From Hymenobacter nivis (GTDB lineage: Bacteria; Bacteroidota; Bacteroidia; Cytophagales; Hymenobacteraceae): DNA of 64,000 nt. Positions 19,050 to 28,496 of this stretch are shown piece after piece. How positions within the stretch are numbered: position 1 is the stretch's first letter; each line of letters begins with the position of its first letter. Where the stretch lies: positions 2,914,001-2,978,000 of the forward strand of contig NZ_CP029145.1 in NCBI RefSeq assembly GCF_003149515.1, read 5' to 3'. The notes beneath the pieces were generated by a model. The model did no database searches, was not told the DNA's origin, and worked only from the letters and a program-made list of their open reading frames with translations. The translations under genes were made by a program, and so were the position numbers.

Positions 19050-19070
19050 TAGCCAGGTTAGCCGTTTTGA

Positions 19071-19103
19071 GGGCCCCGCACCGTTTGGTGCGGGGCCCTT
19101 TTT
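19071..19103 (+). terminator. Rho-independent terminator after susC/susD pair
   Basis: Perfect 12-bp stem (19071-19082 with 19087-19098), loop GTTT, then five T. The next gene starts 57 bp later. Confidence 0.92.
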
Positions 19104-19159
19104 GCGTGGTGGGCGGGCCGTTTGGCCGTTCTTTGGGGCCCCACTTGCCCCGCCCGCCC

Positions 19160-20527
<1,368 letters not shown>

Positions 20528-20922
20528 CGGGGGCCCGGCAGCGGGCGGGCCGGGCAACGGCCTTTCGGTGAGGCGAGGGCCCGGCCGTTCGTGTGGGCAA
20601 GGGGCCCCGGGGCGCAGCGCCGGCCGGGGGCCCCGGCCGCGCCCTACCAAAGTAGCAAGGCACCCTACCAAAACGGAAAGCCCCCGGGGCCCGTTGGTAC
20701 GTCCCAAAAGCCCGCTAATAAAAATTATCTCCTGGTTATCATCATTTTACGCATCCAGCCATAACCCTGGGCCTACCGTGGCGCAGGGCTTGAAGCGGGG
20801 TCCCCGAGCTTTCCAACGATTCGGCACCTAGCCGAACCGCGGCTGGCCCCGCCCCGGTCGGTAGCGCGCCGGGGCGGGGCCCTACGCCGGGCGGGCTTCC
20901 CGCCTTTTCATTGAATTTTCCC
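20528..20922. other. Intergenic region with duplicated CCCTACCAAA motif
   Basis: About 395 bp with no gene. It is GC-rich with an AT-rich stretch at about 20715-20760. CCCTACCAAA occurs twice here (20642-20651 and 20663-20672), and the longer word GCACCCTACCAAAACGG (20660-20676) recurs at 21794-21810, before the kdp genes. Confidence 0.5.
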
Positions 20923-21276
20923 ATGCTGGACCCCACGCGCACGGCCGACTTGCTGGCCGCACATTTCCCCGGCCTGGCCCCTGCGCTGCACGCCCCCGCC
21001 ACCTACCCCAGCGTGCACCGGCAGCTGGCCTGCTTCGCGGCCTACACCCGCGCCGCCGCCACCGCCGATGCCCTGCTGCGCCTGCAACGCTGTTTTGCCG
21101 TGGCTGACCGCCTGCGCAACGACGGCGACACGGCCTTGGCCGCCGCCATCGAAAGTGGCTACCTCCACTGCCTGCACCTCGACGGCACGGCGCGCGGCAA
21201 CCAGCTTGCCCGGCAGCTCATGCCCAGCCGCCTGTACAGCGCCTATGCGCACCAGCACTACGCGCCGCTGCCGTAG
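20923..21276 (+). CDS. Small hypothetical protein
   Basis: 117 residues, soluble, helical and rich in Ala, Leu and His, with no signal peptide. I recognise no domain. It reads with normal codon use for the window, including LLAAHFPGLAPALHA near the N-terminus and RLYSAYAHQHYAPLP at the end. It is convergent with the next small gene (21357-21668). Position between the NtrC-type regulator and the kdp genes may be coincidental. Confidence 0.6.
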   Translation: MLDPTRTADLLAAHFPGLAPALHAPATYPSVHRQLACFAAYTRAAATADALLRLQRCFAVADRLRNDGDTALAAAIESGYLHCLHLDGTARGNQLARQLMPSRLYSAYAHQHYAPLP

Positions 21277-21356
21277 CGTAGCTAGAGTGGTTTCGGGCTT
21301 CGTGTGCGCGAGCCACCGCGGGCGGAACCTCACCCCCAGCCCTTCAGGCCCCCCAG

Positions 21357-21668
21357 CTACCGGGCGATACTGTGCAGCGGCAGGTCGCCGTTGAACTCGC
21401 CGTGGGCGGCCCACAGCTCGTAGGCGGGCACCGACAGGCGCGGGGCCATAAACGCGCGCATGGCGTAGCCCCGGCACTCCAGGCAGTAGCGCAGGAAGCG
21501 GGGCTCGGCCCGGCCGCCGGGGAGGCCGCGCGCCAGCAGGCCAGCCCGCTGGGCGGTGGGCAGCTCGTCGAGCCAGGAAGCGAAATCGGTGGCAGTGAGG
21601 GGCAAAGCATTGGCTTGGGCGTAGTAAGCGCGGGCGGCGGCGGTGATTTCGGCCAGTAGGTCGGGCAT
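21357..21668 (-). CDS. Small hypothetical protein
   Basis: 103 residues, soluble. Features are LLAEITAAARAYYAQANALPLT, a DFASWLDELPTAQRAGLL segment and FLRYCLECRGYAMRAFMAPRL. No domain recognised. ATG at 21666-21668 was chosen because the upstream in-frame extension is low complexity. Convergent with the preceding gene. Confidence 0.55.
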   Translation of the reverse strand: MPDLLAEITAAARAYYAQANALPLTATDFASWLDELPTAQRAGLLARGLPGGRAEPRFLRYCLECRGYAMRAFMAPRLSVPAYELWAAHGEFNGDLPLHSIAR

Positions 21669-21972
21669 GGGGCAGGTTGGATGATCGGTCCCTTTGATGC
21701 CAGCGCCGTGCCAGGGGCCCCAAAGCACCCCCAACGCCGCGCCGGGGCCCTAAGCGGCTGCGTGCGCCCGGCGCCACCCTGCCGTTTTGGAAAGCACCCT
21801 ACCAAAACGGTAGGGTGGGCCGGCCGCCGGGCCCCTAGTACAGCAAGCCCAAAAAAATATTCCTCCCTGATAATCTTGCATTTAACATAAATACGGCGTC
21901 CGCTACCGGGGTTGGGAGCGGCGTTGGCTTGCCGCCCACGCATCCACACATTCTTCACTAAAGCTTTTTGCC
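21669..21972. other. Upstream region of the kdp genes
   Basis: About 300 bp without a gene. It contains the hairpin CCCTACC-AAAAC-GGTAGGG (21797-21815) overlapping a second inverted repeat CCGTTTTGG/CCAAAACGG (21782-21790 and 21802-21810), and an AT-rich patch (21847-21896). It should hold the kdp promoter; no convincing sigma-54 (GG-N10-GC) or TAnnTTTG promoter could be assigned. Confidence 0.45.
21782..21815. promoter_or_regulatory. Overlapping inverted repeats upstream of kdp, candidate operator
   Basis: CCGTTTTGG (21782-21790) pairs with CCAAAACGG (21802-21810), and CCCTACC (21797-21803) pairs with GGTAGGG (21809-21815). The shared word GCACCCTACCAAAACGG also occurs downstream of the NtrC-type regulator gene at 20660-20676. 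Two mutually exclusive structures or a protein-binding site are possible. Confidence 0.4.
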
Positions 21973-22068
21973 ATGGCCCCCGCCCTCATGATTCCGGTCC
22001 TCTCTGCTGCCGGCATCGGCTTTTTCTGGCTCTTTTTCAAATCGATCGATTTTTTCGACCACATCTAA
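21973..22068 (+). CDS. 31-residue single-pass membrane peptide at head of kdp operon
   Basis: An ATG-started frame of 31 codons encoding a hydrophobic helix (IPVLSAAGIGFFWLFF) followed by KSIDFFDHI and a stop, 14 bp before kdpF. The aromatic/charged end next to a single helix looks like a real small membrane protein rather than chance. I have the impression that other Bacteroidota kdp operons begin with a similar peptide ending in a K-S/C-I-D-F/W-F-E-K-I type motif, but cannot check this. It could be an extra KdpF-like subunit. Confidence 0.55.
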   Translation: MAPALMIPVLSAAGIGFFWLFFKSIDFFDHI

Positions 22069-22082
22069 CCCGCTTTCGCGCC

Positions 22083-22163
22083 ATGATGTTCGCCCTGCTT
22101 TTGCTCGCCGTTGCCACGTTCGGCTACCTGTGCTACGTGCTCCTCAAACCTGAGAAATTTTAA
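22083..22163 (+). CDS. kdpF: K+-transporting ATPase subunit KdpF
   Basis: A 26-residue single-helix peptide ending in the hallmark YVLLKPEKF. KdpF is a lipid-like stabiliser of the KdpABC complex in the inner membrane. Its place before kdpA matches the canonical order. ATG 22083 and 22086 are both possible starts. Confidence 0.9.
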   Translation: MMFALLLLAVATFGYLCYVLLKPEKF

Positions 22164-22201
22164 CGCCTGCGGTGGCGTCCCGCTGCCGCCCACTTTTTGA
22201 T

Positions 22202-23908
22202 ATGAACAAAGAACTTCTCGGCATCCTCGGCATCTTTGGCGCGACGGTGCTGCTGGCTATTCCGCTGGGCCGCTACCTGGCTACCGTGTACCGGGGCGAT
22301 AAAAGCTGGTCCGACTTTATGGCCCCTTTCGAGCGGCTGATCTTCCGCCTCGGCGGCGTCGATGCGAACAAGGAGATGACCTGGCAGCAGCACATGGTGG
22401 CGCTGCTCACCATCAACCTGGTCTGGTTTTTCTGGTCGATGCTCGTGCTCTGCACCCAGGGCAGCCTGCCGCTCAACCCCGACCATAACCCGAGCATGAC
22501 GCCCGACCTGGCGTTCAACACCACCATCTCGTTTCTGGTAAACTGCAACCTACAGCACTACTCCGGCGAGTCGGGCCTGTCGTACCTCTCGCAGGTAGTG
22601 GTTATCACGTTCCTGCAATTTGTGTCGGCCGCCACGGGCATCGTGGCCTGCGTGGTCGTGTTCAACGCCCTCAAGGACGGCACCACCGAAAAGCTGGGCA
22701 ACTTCTACAACTACTTCGTAAAAACCCATACGCGGCTGCTGGTGCCGATTGCGCTGGCGGTGGCCATGGTGCTGGTGTTCCAGGGCACGCCCATGACCTG
22801 GAGCGGCAAAGCGCCCATCGTAACCGTGCAGGGCGACTCCGTGAACGTGAGCCGGGGCCCGGCCGCCGCCATGATTGCCATTAAAGAGCTGGGCACCAAC
22901 GGGGGCGGCTTCTTCGGAGTCAACTCGGCCCACCCGCTCGAAAACCCCACCTACATTACCAACGCCGTCGAAAACTTCGCCCTGGTGCTGATTCCGATTG
23001 CCCTGGTGTTTGCCCTGGGCTTTTACCTCAAGCGCCGCCGCCTGTCCTACATGGTGTTTGGGGTGATGACCGTTGGCTTCCTGATGCTGCTGGGCCCCAC
23101 GGTGTATTATGAGATGCACGGCAACCCCGCCATCACGCACATGGGCGTCGACCAGCACCTGGGGGCCATGGAAGGCAAAGAAATTCGCCTGGGCGCGGCC
23201 GCCTCGGCCTACTGGGGCATCACCAACACCATCATTTCGTGCGGCTCGGTCAACTCCATGCACGACTCGCACATGCCTATTTCGGGCATGTGCGAAATGC
23301 TGGGCATGATGACCAACGCCTTCTACGGCGGGGTGGGCGTGGGCATTCTCAACTTCTTCGTCTTCGCCGTTATCGCCGTCTTCATCTCGGGCCTGATGGT
23401 GGGCCGCACCCCCGAGTTTCTGGGCAAAAAAATTGAGGCCCGCGAGATGAAAATCGCCGTCATCGTGGCCCTGCTGCACCCGCTGATGATACTGGTGGGC
23501 ACGGCCATGGCCGCGCACCTCTACGCCGGCAACCCCACCGAATACGCCGCCTGGCTGAACAACCCCAGCTACCACGGCCTGTCGGAAATGCTCTACGAAT
23601 ACACCTCCTCGGCCGCCAACAACGGCTCGGGCTTCGAGGGCCTCGGCGACAACACGCCCTGGTGGAACATCTCCACGGGCGTGGTGCTCATCCTCTCGCG
23701 CTACCTGCCCATCATCGGCCCGGTGGCCATTGCGGGCCTCATGGGCCGCAAAAAATTCATCCCCGAAAGCGCCGGCACCCTGCGTACCGATACGTTCACC
23801 TTCGGCATCATGGTCTTTTTCGTGATTTGGATTATCGCGGCGCTGGCCTTCTTCCCAGTGCTGACCCTGGGCCCGCTAGCCGAGCATTTCACTCTCTTCG
23901 CAAAGTAA
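22202..23908 (+). CDS. kdpA: K+-transporting ATPase subunit KdpA
   Basis: 568 residues, about ten transmembrane helices, related to K+ channels. The four selectivity-filter-like loops are visible: NCNLQHYSGESGLSYLSQ, GTNGGGFFGVNSAHPLENPT, IISCGSVNSMHDSHMPISG and SAANNGSGFEGLG. KdpA selects and passes K+ for the ATP-driven KdpFABC pump, used at very low external K+. ATG 22202 gives the family N-terminus. Confidence 0.98.
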   Translation: MNKELLGILGIFGATVLLAIPLGRYLATVYRGDKSWSDFMAPFERLIFRLGGVDANKEMTWQQHMVALLTINLVWFFWSMLVLCTQGSLPLNPDHNPSMTPDLAFNTTISFLVNCNLQHYSGESGLSYLSQVVVITFLQFVSAATGIVACVVVFNALKDGTTEKLGNFYNYFVKTHTRLLVPIALAVAMVLVFQGTPMTWSGKAPIVTVQGDSVNVSRGPAAAMIAIKELGTNGGGFFGVNSAHPLENPTYITNAVENFALVLIPIALVFALGFYLKRRRLSYMVFGVMTVGFLMLLGPTVYYEMHGNPAITHMGVDQHLGAMEGKEIRLGAAASAYWGITNTIISCGSVNSMHDSHMPISGMCEMLGMMTNAFYGGVGVGILNFFVFAVIAVFISGLMVGRTPEFLGKKIEAREMKIAVIVALLHPLMILVGTAMAAHLYAGNPTEYAAWLNNPSYHGLSEMLYEYTSSAANNGSGFEGLGDNTPWWNISTGVVLILSRYLPIIGPVAIAGLMGRKKFIPESAGTLRTDTFTFGIMVFFVIWIIAALAFFPVLTLGPLAEHFTLFAK

Positions 23909-23959
23909 GCTGCCCCCTGGTCGCGCGCTTATCAGGCTTTCAATTTTCTCTCTGTTAAA

Positions 23960-23983
23960 AGCTAATAGCTATTAGTATTAGCT
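23960..23983. repeat. Palindrome in the kdpA-kdpB gap
   Basis: AGCTAATA (23960-23967) and TATTAGCT (23976-23983) form a dyad; within it CTAATAGCTATTAG (23962-23975) is a perfect 14-bp palindrome. It lies just before kdpB, inside an 89-bp gap that is AT-rich compared with the flanking genes. Confidence 0.6.
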
Positions 23984-23997
23984 AACAGCTCAAGATA

Positions 23998-26043
23998 ATG
24001 GCAACTCAATCCCAATCTTTATTTCAACCGGCGCTGGTGCGCGAGGCCATTGGCCAGGCTTTCGTCAAGCTCGACCCGCGCGTCATGTTCCGCAACCCGG
24101 TGATGTTCACCGTGGAAATCGGCACGGTGGTGATGTTCTTCCTCACCATCGGCCTGCTCTTCAAGCCCGATGCCGCGCAGGGCAGCTTTGGCTACAACTT
24201 CACGGTATTCTTCGTGCTGTTTCTGACCCTGTTGTTTGCCAACTTTGCCGAGGCCATTGCCGAGGCGCGGGGCAAAGCCCAGGCCGACTCCCTGCGCAAA
24301 ACTCGCCAGGATACGCCCGCTAACGTGCGGATGGAAGACGGCAAAATGGTAGCCATGAGTTCGGCCCAGATCCAGAAAGGGCAGGTTTTCGTAGTTGAAG
24401 CCGGGGAATTGATTCCCACCGACGGCGAGATTATTGAGGGCCTCGCCACCATCGACGAGTCAGCCATCACGGGCGAGTCGGCCCCGGTTATCCGCGAGGC
24501 GGGCGGCGATAAATCGTCGGTTACGGGCGGCACGATGGTGCTCTCCGACCGCATCGTGGTGCAGGTGACGACGGCCCCCGGCGAGTCGTTCCTCGACAAG
24601 ATGATTGCGCTGGTGGAAGGCGCTTCGCGGCAGAAAACGCCCAACGAAATTGCCCTTACCATCCTGCTGGCCGGCTTCACGCTGGTGTTCGTGATTGTGT
24701 GCGTGACGCTGGCCCCATTTGCCGAGTATTCCAAAACGCCCATCGCCATTTCGGCCTTCATTGCCCTGTTTGTGTGCCTGATACCCACCACCATCGGCGG
24801 GCTGCTCTCGGCCATCGGCATTGCGGGCATGGACCGGGCCCTGCGGGCCAACGTCATCACCAAGAGCGGTAAAGCCGTGGAAACGGCCGGCGACATCGAC
24901 GTGCTGCTGCTGGATAAAACCGGCACCATCACCATCGGCAACCGCAAAGCCACCCACTTCTGGCCCGCCCCCGGCGTGCCGATGCTGGAGTTTGTGGAGC
25001 GGGCCACCATCGGCTCGCTCACCGACGAAACGCCCGAGGGCAAAAGCATTGTGGAGCTGGCCCGCGACAACAAGGTGGACCCCCAGGCCCTGCAAAGCCG
25101 CCTCGACGGGGCCGAACTGATCAAGTTCACGGCCGAAACCCGCTCTTCGGGCGTGACGCTCGGCGACGGCACCCGCATCCGCAAGGGCGCCGCCGATGCC
25201 ATCCGCAAGCTGGCCGAGGCCGCCGGCCAAACCTACCACGACGACGTGGCCGACCGCGTAAAGGCCGTGGCCAGCAACGGCGGCACCCCGCTGGTGGTGA
25301 GCGAAAACGACCGCGTGCTGGGCGTGGTGGAATTGCAGGACATCATCAAGCCCGGCATCCAGGAGCGGTTCGAGCGCCTGCGCCGGATGGGCATTAAAAC
25401 CGTGATGGTGACCGGCGACAACCCCCTCACCGCCAAGTTCATCGCCGAAAAAGCCGGCGTGGACGACTTCATCGCCGAGGCCAAGCCCGAAGACAAGATG
25501 CAGTACATCCGCGCCGAGCAGCAAGCCGGCAAGCTGGTGGCCATGATGGGCGATGGCACCAACGACGCCCCCGCCCTGGCCCAGGCCGACGTGGGAGTGG
25601 CCATGAACTCCGGCACCCAGGCCGCCAAGGAAGCCGGCAACATGGTAGACCTCGACAACGACCCCACCAAACTCATTGAGGTGGTGGAGATTGGCAAGCA
25701 GCTGCTGATGACCCGCGGCACCCTCACCACGTTCAGCATTGCCAACGACGTGGCCAAGTACTTCGCCATTGTGCCGGCCCTGTTCATGGTGGCCATCCCC
25801 GCGCTGGGGGCCCTAAACGTGATGGGGCTCAAGTCGCCGCAGTCGGCCATTCTGAGCGCCGTTATTTTCAACGCCCTCATCATTCCGGCGCTGGTGCCGC
25901 TGGCGCTCAAGGGCGTGGCCTACCAGGCCGTGGGCGCGTCGGCGCTGCTGCGCCGCAACCTGCTCATTTATGGCCTGGGCGGGGTGGTGGTGCCTTTTAT
26001 CGGCATCAAAGCCATTGACCTGGTAGTGGGGCTCTTTTTGTAG
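23998..26043 (+). CDS. kdpB: K+-transporting P-type ATPase subunit KdpB
   Basis: 681 residues, the catalytic P-type ATPase subunit. It shows the actuator motif ITGESAPV, the phosphorylation motif DKTGTIT with Asp about residue 306, the nucleotide-domain segment [10 protein letters not shown], the hinge motif [23 protein letters not shown], and KdpB-type membrane helices ([14 protein letters not shown]). It hydrolyses ATP to drive K+ through KdpA. All key residues are intact and length is normal. Confidence 0.98.
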   Translation: MATQSQSLFQPALVREAIGQAFVKLDPRVMFRNPVMFTVEIGTVVMFFLTIGLLFKPDAAQGSFGYNFTVFFVLFLTLLFANFAEAIAEARGKAQADSLRKTRQDTPANVRMEDGKMVAMSSAQIQKGQVFVVEAGELIPTDGEIIEGLATIDESAITGESAPVIREAGGDKSSVTGGTMVLSDRIVVQVTTAPGESFLDKMIALVEGASRQKTPNEIALTILLAGFTLVFVIVCVTLAPFAEYSKTPIAISAFIALFVCLIPTTIGGLLSAIGIAGMDRALRANVITKSGKAVETAGDIDVLLLDKTGTITIGNRKATHFWPAPGVPMLEFVERATIGSLTDETPEGKSIVELARDNKVDPQALQSRLDGAELIKFTAETRSSGVTLGDGTRIRKGAADAIRKLAEAAGQTYHDDVADRVKAVASNGGTPLVVSENDRVLGVVELQDIIKPGIQERFERLRRMGIKTVMVTGDNPLTAKFIAEKAGVDDFIAEAKPEDKMQYIRAEQQAGKLVAMMGDGTNDAPALAQADVGVAMNSGTQAAKEAGNMVDLDNDPTKLIEVVEIGKQLLMTRGTLTTFSIANDVAKYFAIVPALFMVAIPALGALNVMGLKSPQSAILSAVIFNALIIPALVPLALKGVAYQAVGASALLRRNLLIYGLGGVVVPFIGIKAIDLVVGLFL

Positions 26044-26063
26044 AATCCCTTTGAAATCAAAAA

Positions 26064-26099
26064 GAACGTCATGCTTCGGCTTCGCTCAGCACGACGTTC
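26064..26099. repeat. REP-like hairpin between kdpB and kdpC
   Basis: Arms GAACGTCATGC (26064-26074) and GCACGACGTTC (26089-26099) pair with one mismatch around a TTCGGCTTCGCTCA-type loop. It resembles an intergenic REP element; the arm word ACGTCATGC recurs in the larger element at 34405-34510. Confidence 0.65.
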
Positions 26100-26115
26100 C
26101 GAAAAATTAATTCTC

Positions 26116-26685
26116 ATGAAAAATCAACTGCTTCCCGCCATCCGTTTCACCGCGCTCATGCTTGTGCTTTGCTGCGTGCTATATCCGGCTATCGTGTGGG
26201 CCGTGGCCCAGCTGGCTCCCGGCCGGGGCGAGGGCGTGCAAATCAGCCGCAACGGCCGCGTGGTAGGCTTTGCCAACGTCGGCCAGAAATTCGACAAGCC
26301 CGAATACTTCAACTCCCGCCCTTCAACCGTCGACTACCACGCCGACGGCTCCGGGGCCTCCAACAAAGGCCCTTCCAATCCCGAGTACCTGGCCCAAGTG
26401 AAGGCCCGCCTCGACACGTTTCTGGTGCGCAACCCCGGGGTGAAAGCCGCCGATGTACCCGCCGAGCTGCTCACGGCCAGCGGCTCGGGCCTCGACCCAC
26501 ACCTCTCACCCCAGGGGGCCCTGGTGCAGGTGGCGCGGGTGGCCGCCGCCCGCCGCCTGGCCCCGGCCCGGGTGCAGGCCCTAGTGCAGCAGCACGTCGA
26601 GCCCGGCCTGCTGGGCCCCGACAAAGTGAACGTGCTGGAACTCAACCTGGCGCTTGATGCGCTGGCCCAGCCCGCGGGCCGCTAA
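26116..26685 (+). CDS. kdpC: K+-transporting ATPase subunit KdpC
   Basis: 189 residues with one N-terminal membrane helix (ALMLVLCCVLYPAIVWAVA) and a periplasmic domain with the signatures KPEYFNSRPSTVDYHADGSGASN, GPSNPEYLAQVKAR and TASGSGLDPHLSP. KdpC is the accessory subunit needed for assembly and activity of KdpFABC. ATG 26116 is preferred over an in-frame start at 26071, which lies inside the REP-like hairpin region. Confidence 0.96.
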   Translation: MKNQLLPAIRFTALMLVLCCVLYPAIVWAVAQLAPGRGEGVQISRNGRVVGFANVGQKFDKPEYFNSRPSTVDYHADGSGASNKGPSNPEYLAQVKARLDTFLVRNPGVKAADVPAELLTASGSGLDPHLSPQGALVQVARVAAARRLAPARVQALVQQHVEPGLLGPDKVNVLELNLALDALAQPAGR

Positions 26686-26704
26686 CCCTTTTTTTCGCTT
26701 CGCC

Positions 26705-26764
26705 ATGAAAGCTGCCTTAACCTTCTTATTGCTGCTGTGGTTGGCTATCGAACTGATAGTCTGA
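26705..26764 (+). CDS. 19-residue hydrophobic peptide after kdpC
   Basis: An ATG-started 19-codon frame, MKAALTFLLLLWLAIELIV, 19 bp after the kdpC stop. It has Lys at position 2 and then an almost pure hydrophobic helix with one Glu. The preceding GCC-ATG context matches other starts in the window. It may be a tiny membrane subunit, or a signal-peptide-like chance frame; too short to judge by composition. Confidence 0.4.
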   Translation: MKAALTFLLLLWLAIELIV

Positions 26765-26820
26765 GGCCAATGGGGGCCCAATTAACTCCAATTATATTCT
26801 TTCCACACCTGCCTAAAAGC

Positions 26821-26855
26821 CCTCCCCGCGCGGCCTGCCCGGGCCGCCGGGGAGG
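26821..26855. other. GC-rich hairpin between kdpC and first porin
   Basis: CCTCCCCG (26821-26828) pairs with CGGGGAGG (26848-26855), with an inner CGGCC/GGCCG pair. No T-run follows, so it is not a classic terminator; it may set mRNA levels between kdpC and the porin gene. Confidence 0.4.
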
Positions 26856-26886
26856 CACTAGCTCCTTCCCGTTCCCACTTATTTCG

Positions 26887-28401
26887 ATGAAAAACTTTTC
26901 TCGTTGCTTGTTACCGAAACCTTTGCTGACGGCCCTGCTGGCCGCCGGCTCTTTTGCCCCGGCCCTGGCCCAAACTACTGAAACCGGCGCCGCCCAAAAC
27001 CCCGTTATCAAAGGCGATACGGCCAAGGCCGTGGCCTACTCGGCCCCCGCGGGGGCCCCGGCACCGGCCGCCAAAATCCCCTTCGACGGCATGGACCTGA
27101 GCTGGGTGAACGGCCAGAACCGCCAGCAGAACTTTCCGCTTCAGTTTAAGGACAAGGACGGCGAAACGGTGCTCACGGCCACCACGTTCCTTGATGGCTA
27201 CTACAACTACAACTTCGCCCGGCCCCTCGACCATACCCAGACGATTTCGGCCGTGACGGGCCGCGCCCAGGAATTCTCGGTGGCGCTGGCCAGCATCGGC
27301 ATCGAGAGCAACTATAAAAACATCATCGGCCGCCTGTGGCTGCAAACGGGCTCGATGCTGAACGTGATTCAGGAAACCGACGCCTCGGTGCTGCGCGGCC
27401 GCAACACGGGCACTACCATTGGGGCCAACGGCGTGAATAACGGCGTGGGCATCACCACCAACAACCTCAAGTACATCCGCGAGGCGGCGGCCGGCTACCA
27501 CTTCAACGTGGCCTACGGCCTGAACCTGGAGCTGGGCATTTTCATGAGCTACATCGGCCTGGAAAGCTACGTGACCCAGGAAAACTGGAGCTACCAGCGT
27601 AGCCTGGTCTGCGATTTCACCCCCTTCTACTTCCAGGGGGCCCGGGCGCAGTTCTACCCCAGCAAGAAGTTCAAAACCGAGCTGTGGCTGATGAACGGCT
27701 GGCAGACTTACCACACCTATAACAACCGCCCGGCCATCGGCAACTCGAACTACTACCGGCCCAACGAAAATCTCCAGCTGGTGGCCAACTTCTACTACGG
27801 CAACGACTCGCGGCCGACGGCCGATAGCCTGGCCGTTGGCCGGGCCAGCTACCCCAACGTGCAGCGCTTCCACCACGATAACTCCATCGTGGCCCGCTAC
27901 TACCACAAAGACAAGCGGGGGCCCCTGCACGGCATCACGCAGGCCGCCTTCAGCCTCAACACCCACTTTGGCTTCCAGAGCGGCGACGGGGTAGCCATCA
28001 AGAACAACTACATGGTGGGCAGCTCGCTGGCCAACCGCATCTGGTTTGCCAAAAACAAGCTGGCCGTGACCACCCGCGTGGGCTTTGTGAACAACCCCTC
28101 GCGCTACCTCAGCTTCAACCCGGCCGTGCCGGGCGGCGACGGCACCAACGCCTTTACCCGCACCGATGCCAAAAACCTGCGGGCCGAAGAAGGCACGATT
28201 ACCTTCGACATGATGCCCTCGGACTTCGTGACCTTCCGGGTAGAGTACGTGCACCGCTCGGCCAACGTGCCCTACTTCGCCGGACCCGGCGGCACCACCT
28301 CGCCCAGCGGCTACGCCGACCAGGTGCTACCGCGCTCGTACCAGCCCGACCTGCGCGACTACGAAAACCGCCTGATTTTTGCTGTCAACTTTAGGCTTTA
28401 A
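26887..28401 (+). CDS. Outer membrane porin, OmpL-like/BBP2 type (porin 1)
   Basis: 504 residues with a signal peptide (LLTALLAAGSFAPALA-Q) and a beta-barrel rich in alternating aromatic strands, such as ATTFLDGYYNYNFARP, GIFMSYIGLESYVTQENWSY and TELWLMNGWQTYH, ending in RLIFAVNFRL with a terminal aromatic/aliphatic strand. The layout fits the putative beta-barrel porin-2 family. It shares clear segments with porin 3 (31980-33173), for example GIFxSxIGLE and NGWQ, so the two are paralogues. Position directly behind kdpC suggests K+ passage across the outer membrane (inference). Confidence 0.8.
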   Translation: MKNFSRCLLPKPLLTALLAAGSFAPALAQTTETGAAQNPVIKGDTAKAVAYSAPAGAPAPAAKIPFDGMDLSWVNGQNRQQNFPLQFKDKDGETVLTATTFLDGYYNYNFARPLDHTQTISAVTGRAQEFSVALASIGIESNYKNIIGRLWLQTGSMLNVIQETDASVLRGRNTGTTIGANGVNNGVGITTNNLKYIREAAAGYHFNVAYGLNLELGIFMSYIGLESYVTQENWSYQRSLVCDFTPFYFQGARAQFYPSKKFKTELWLMNGWQTYHTYNNRPAIGNSNYYRPNENLQLVANFYYGNDSRPTADSLAVGRASYPNVQRFHHDNSIVARYYHKDKRGPLHGITQAAFSLNTHFGFQSGDGVAIKNNYMVGSSLANRIWFAKNKLAVTTRVGFVNNPSRYLSFNPAVPGGDGTNAFTRTDAKNLRAEEGTITFDMMPSDFVTFRVEYVHRSANVPYFAGPGGTTSPSGYADQVLPRSYQPDLRDYENRLIFAVNFRL

Positions 28402-28496
28402 TCTGCTTAATTACAATATGTTGAATAATAATATCTACCCCTCGTTCTTCTTTCTTTCAGGTTCCCGCTTCTTTTCACCCCCTCCCCTTTTTTGTT

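Noticed and set aside
21880..21972. Sigma-54 promoter upstream of the kdp genes
   Set aside because: A GG-N10-GC spacing can be found in GGGTTGGGAGCGGCG-type DNA near 21910, but the flanking bases fit TGGCAC/TTGC poorly, so it is not better than chance in GC-rich DNA.
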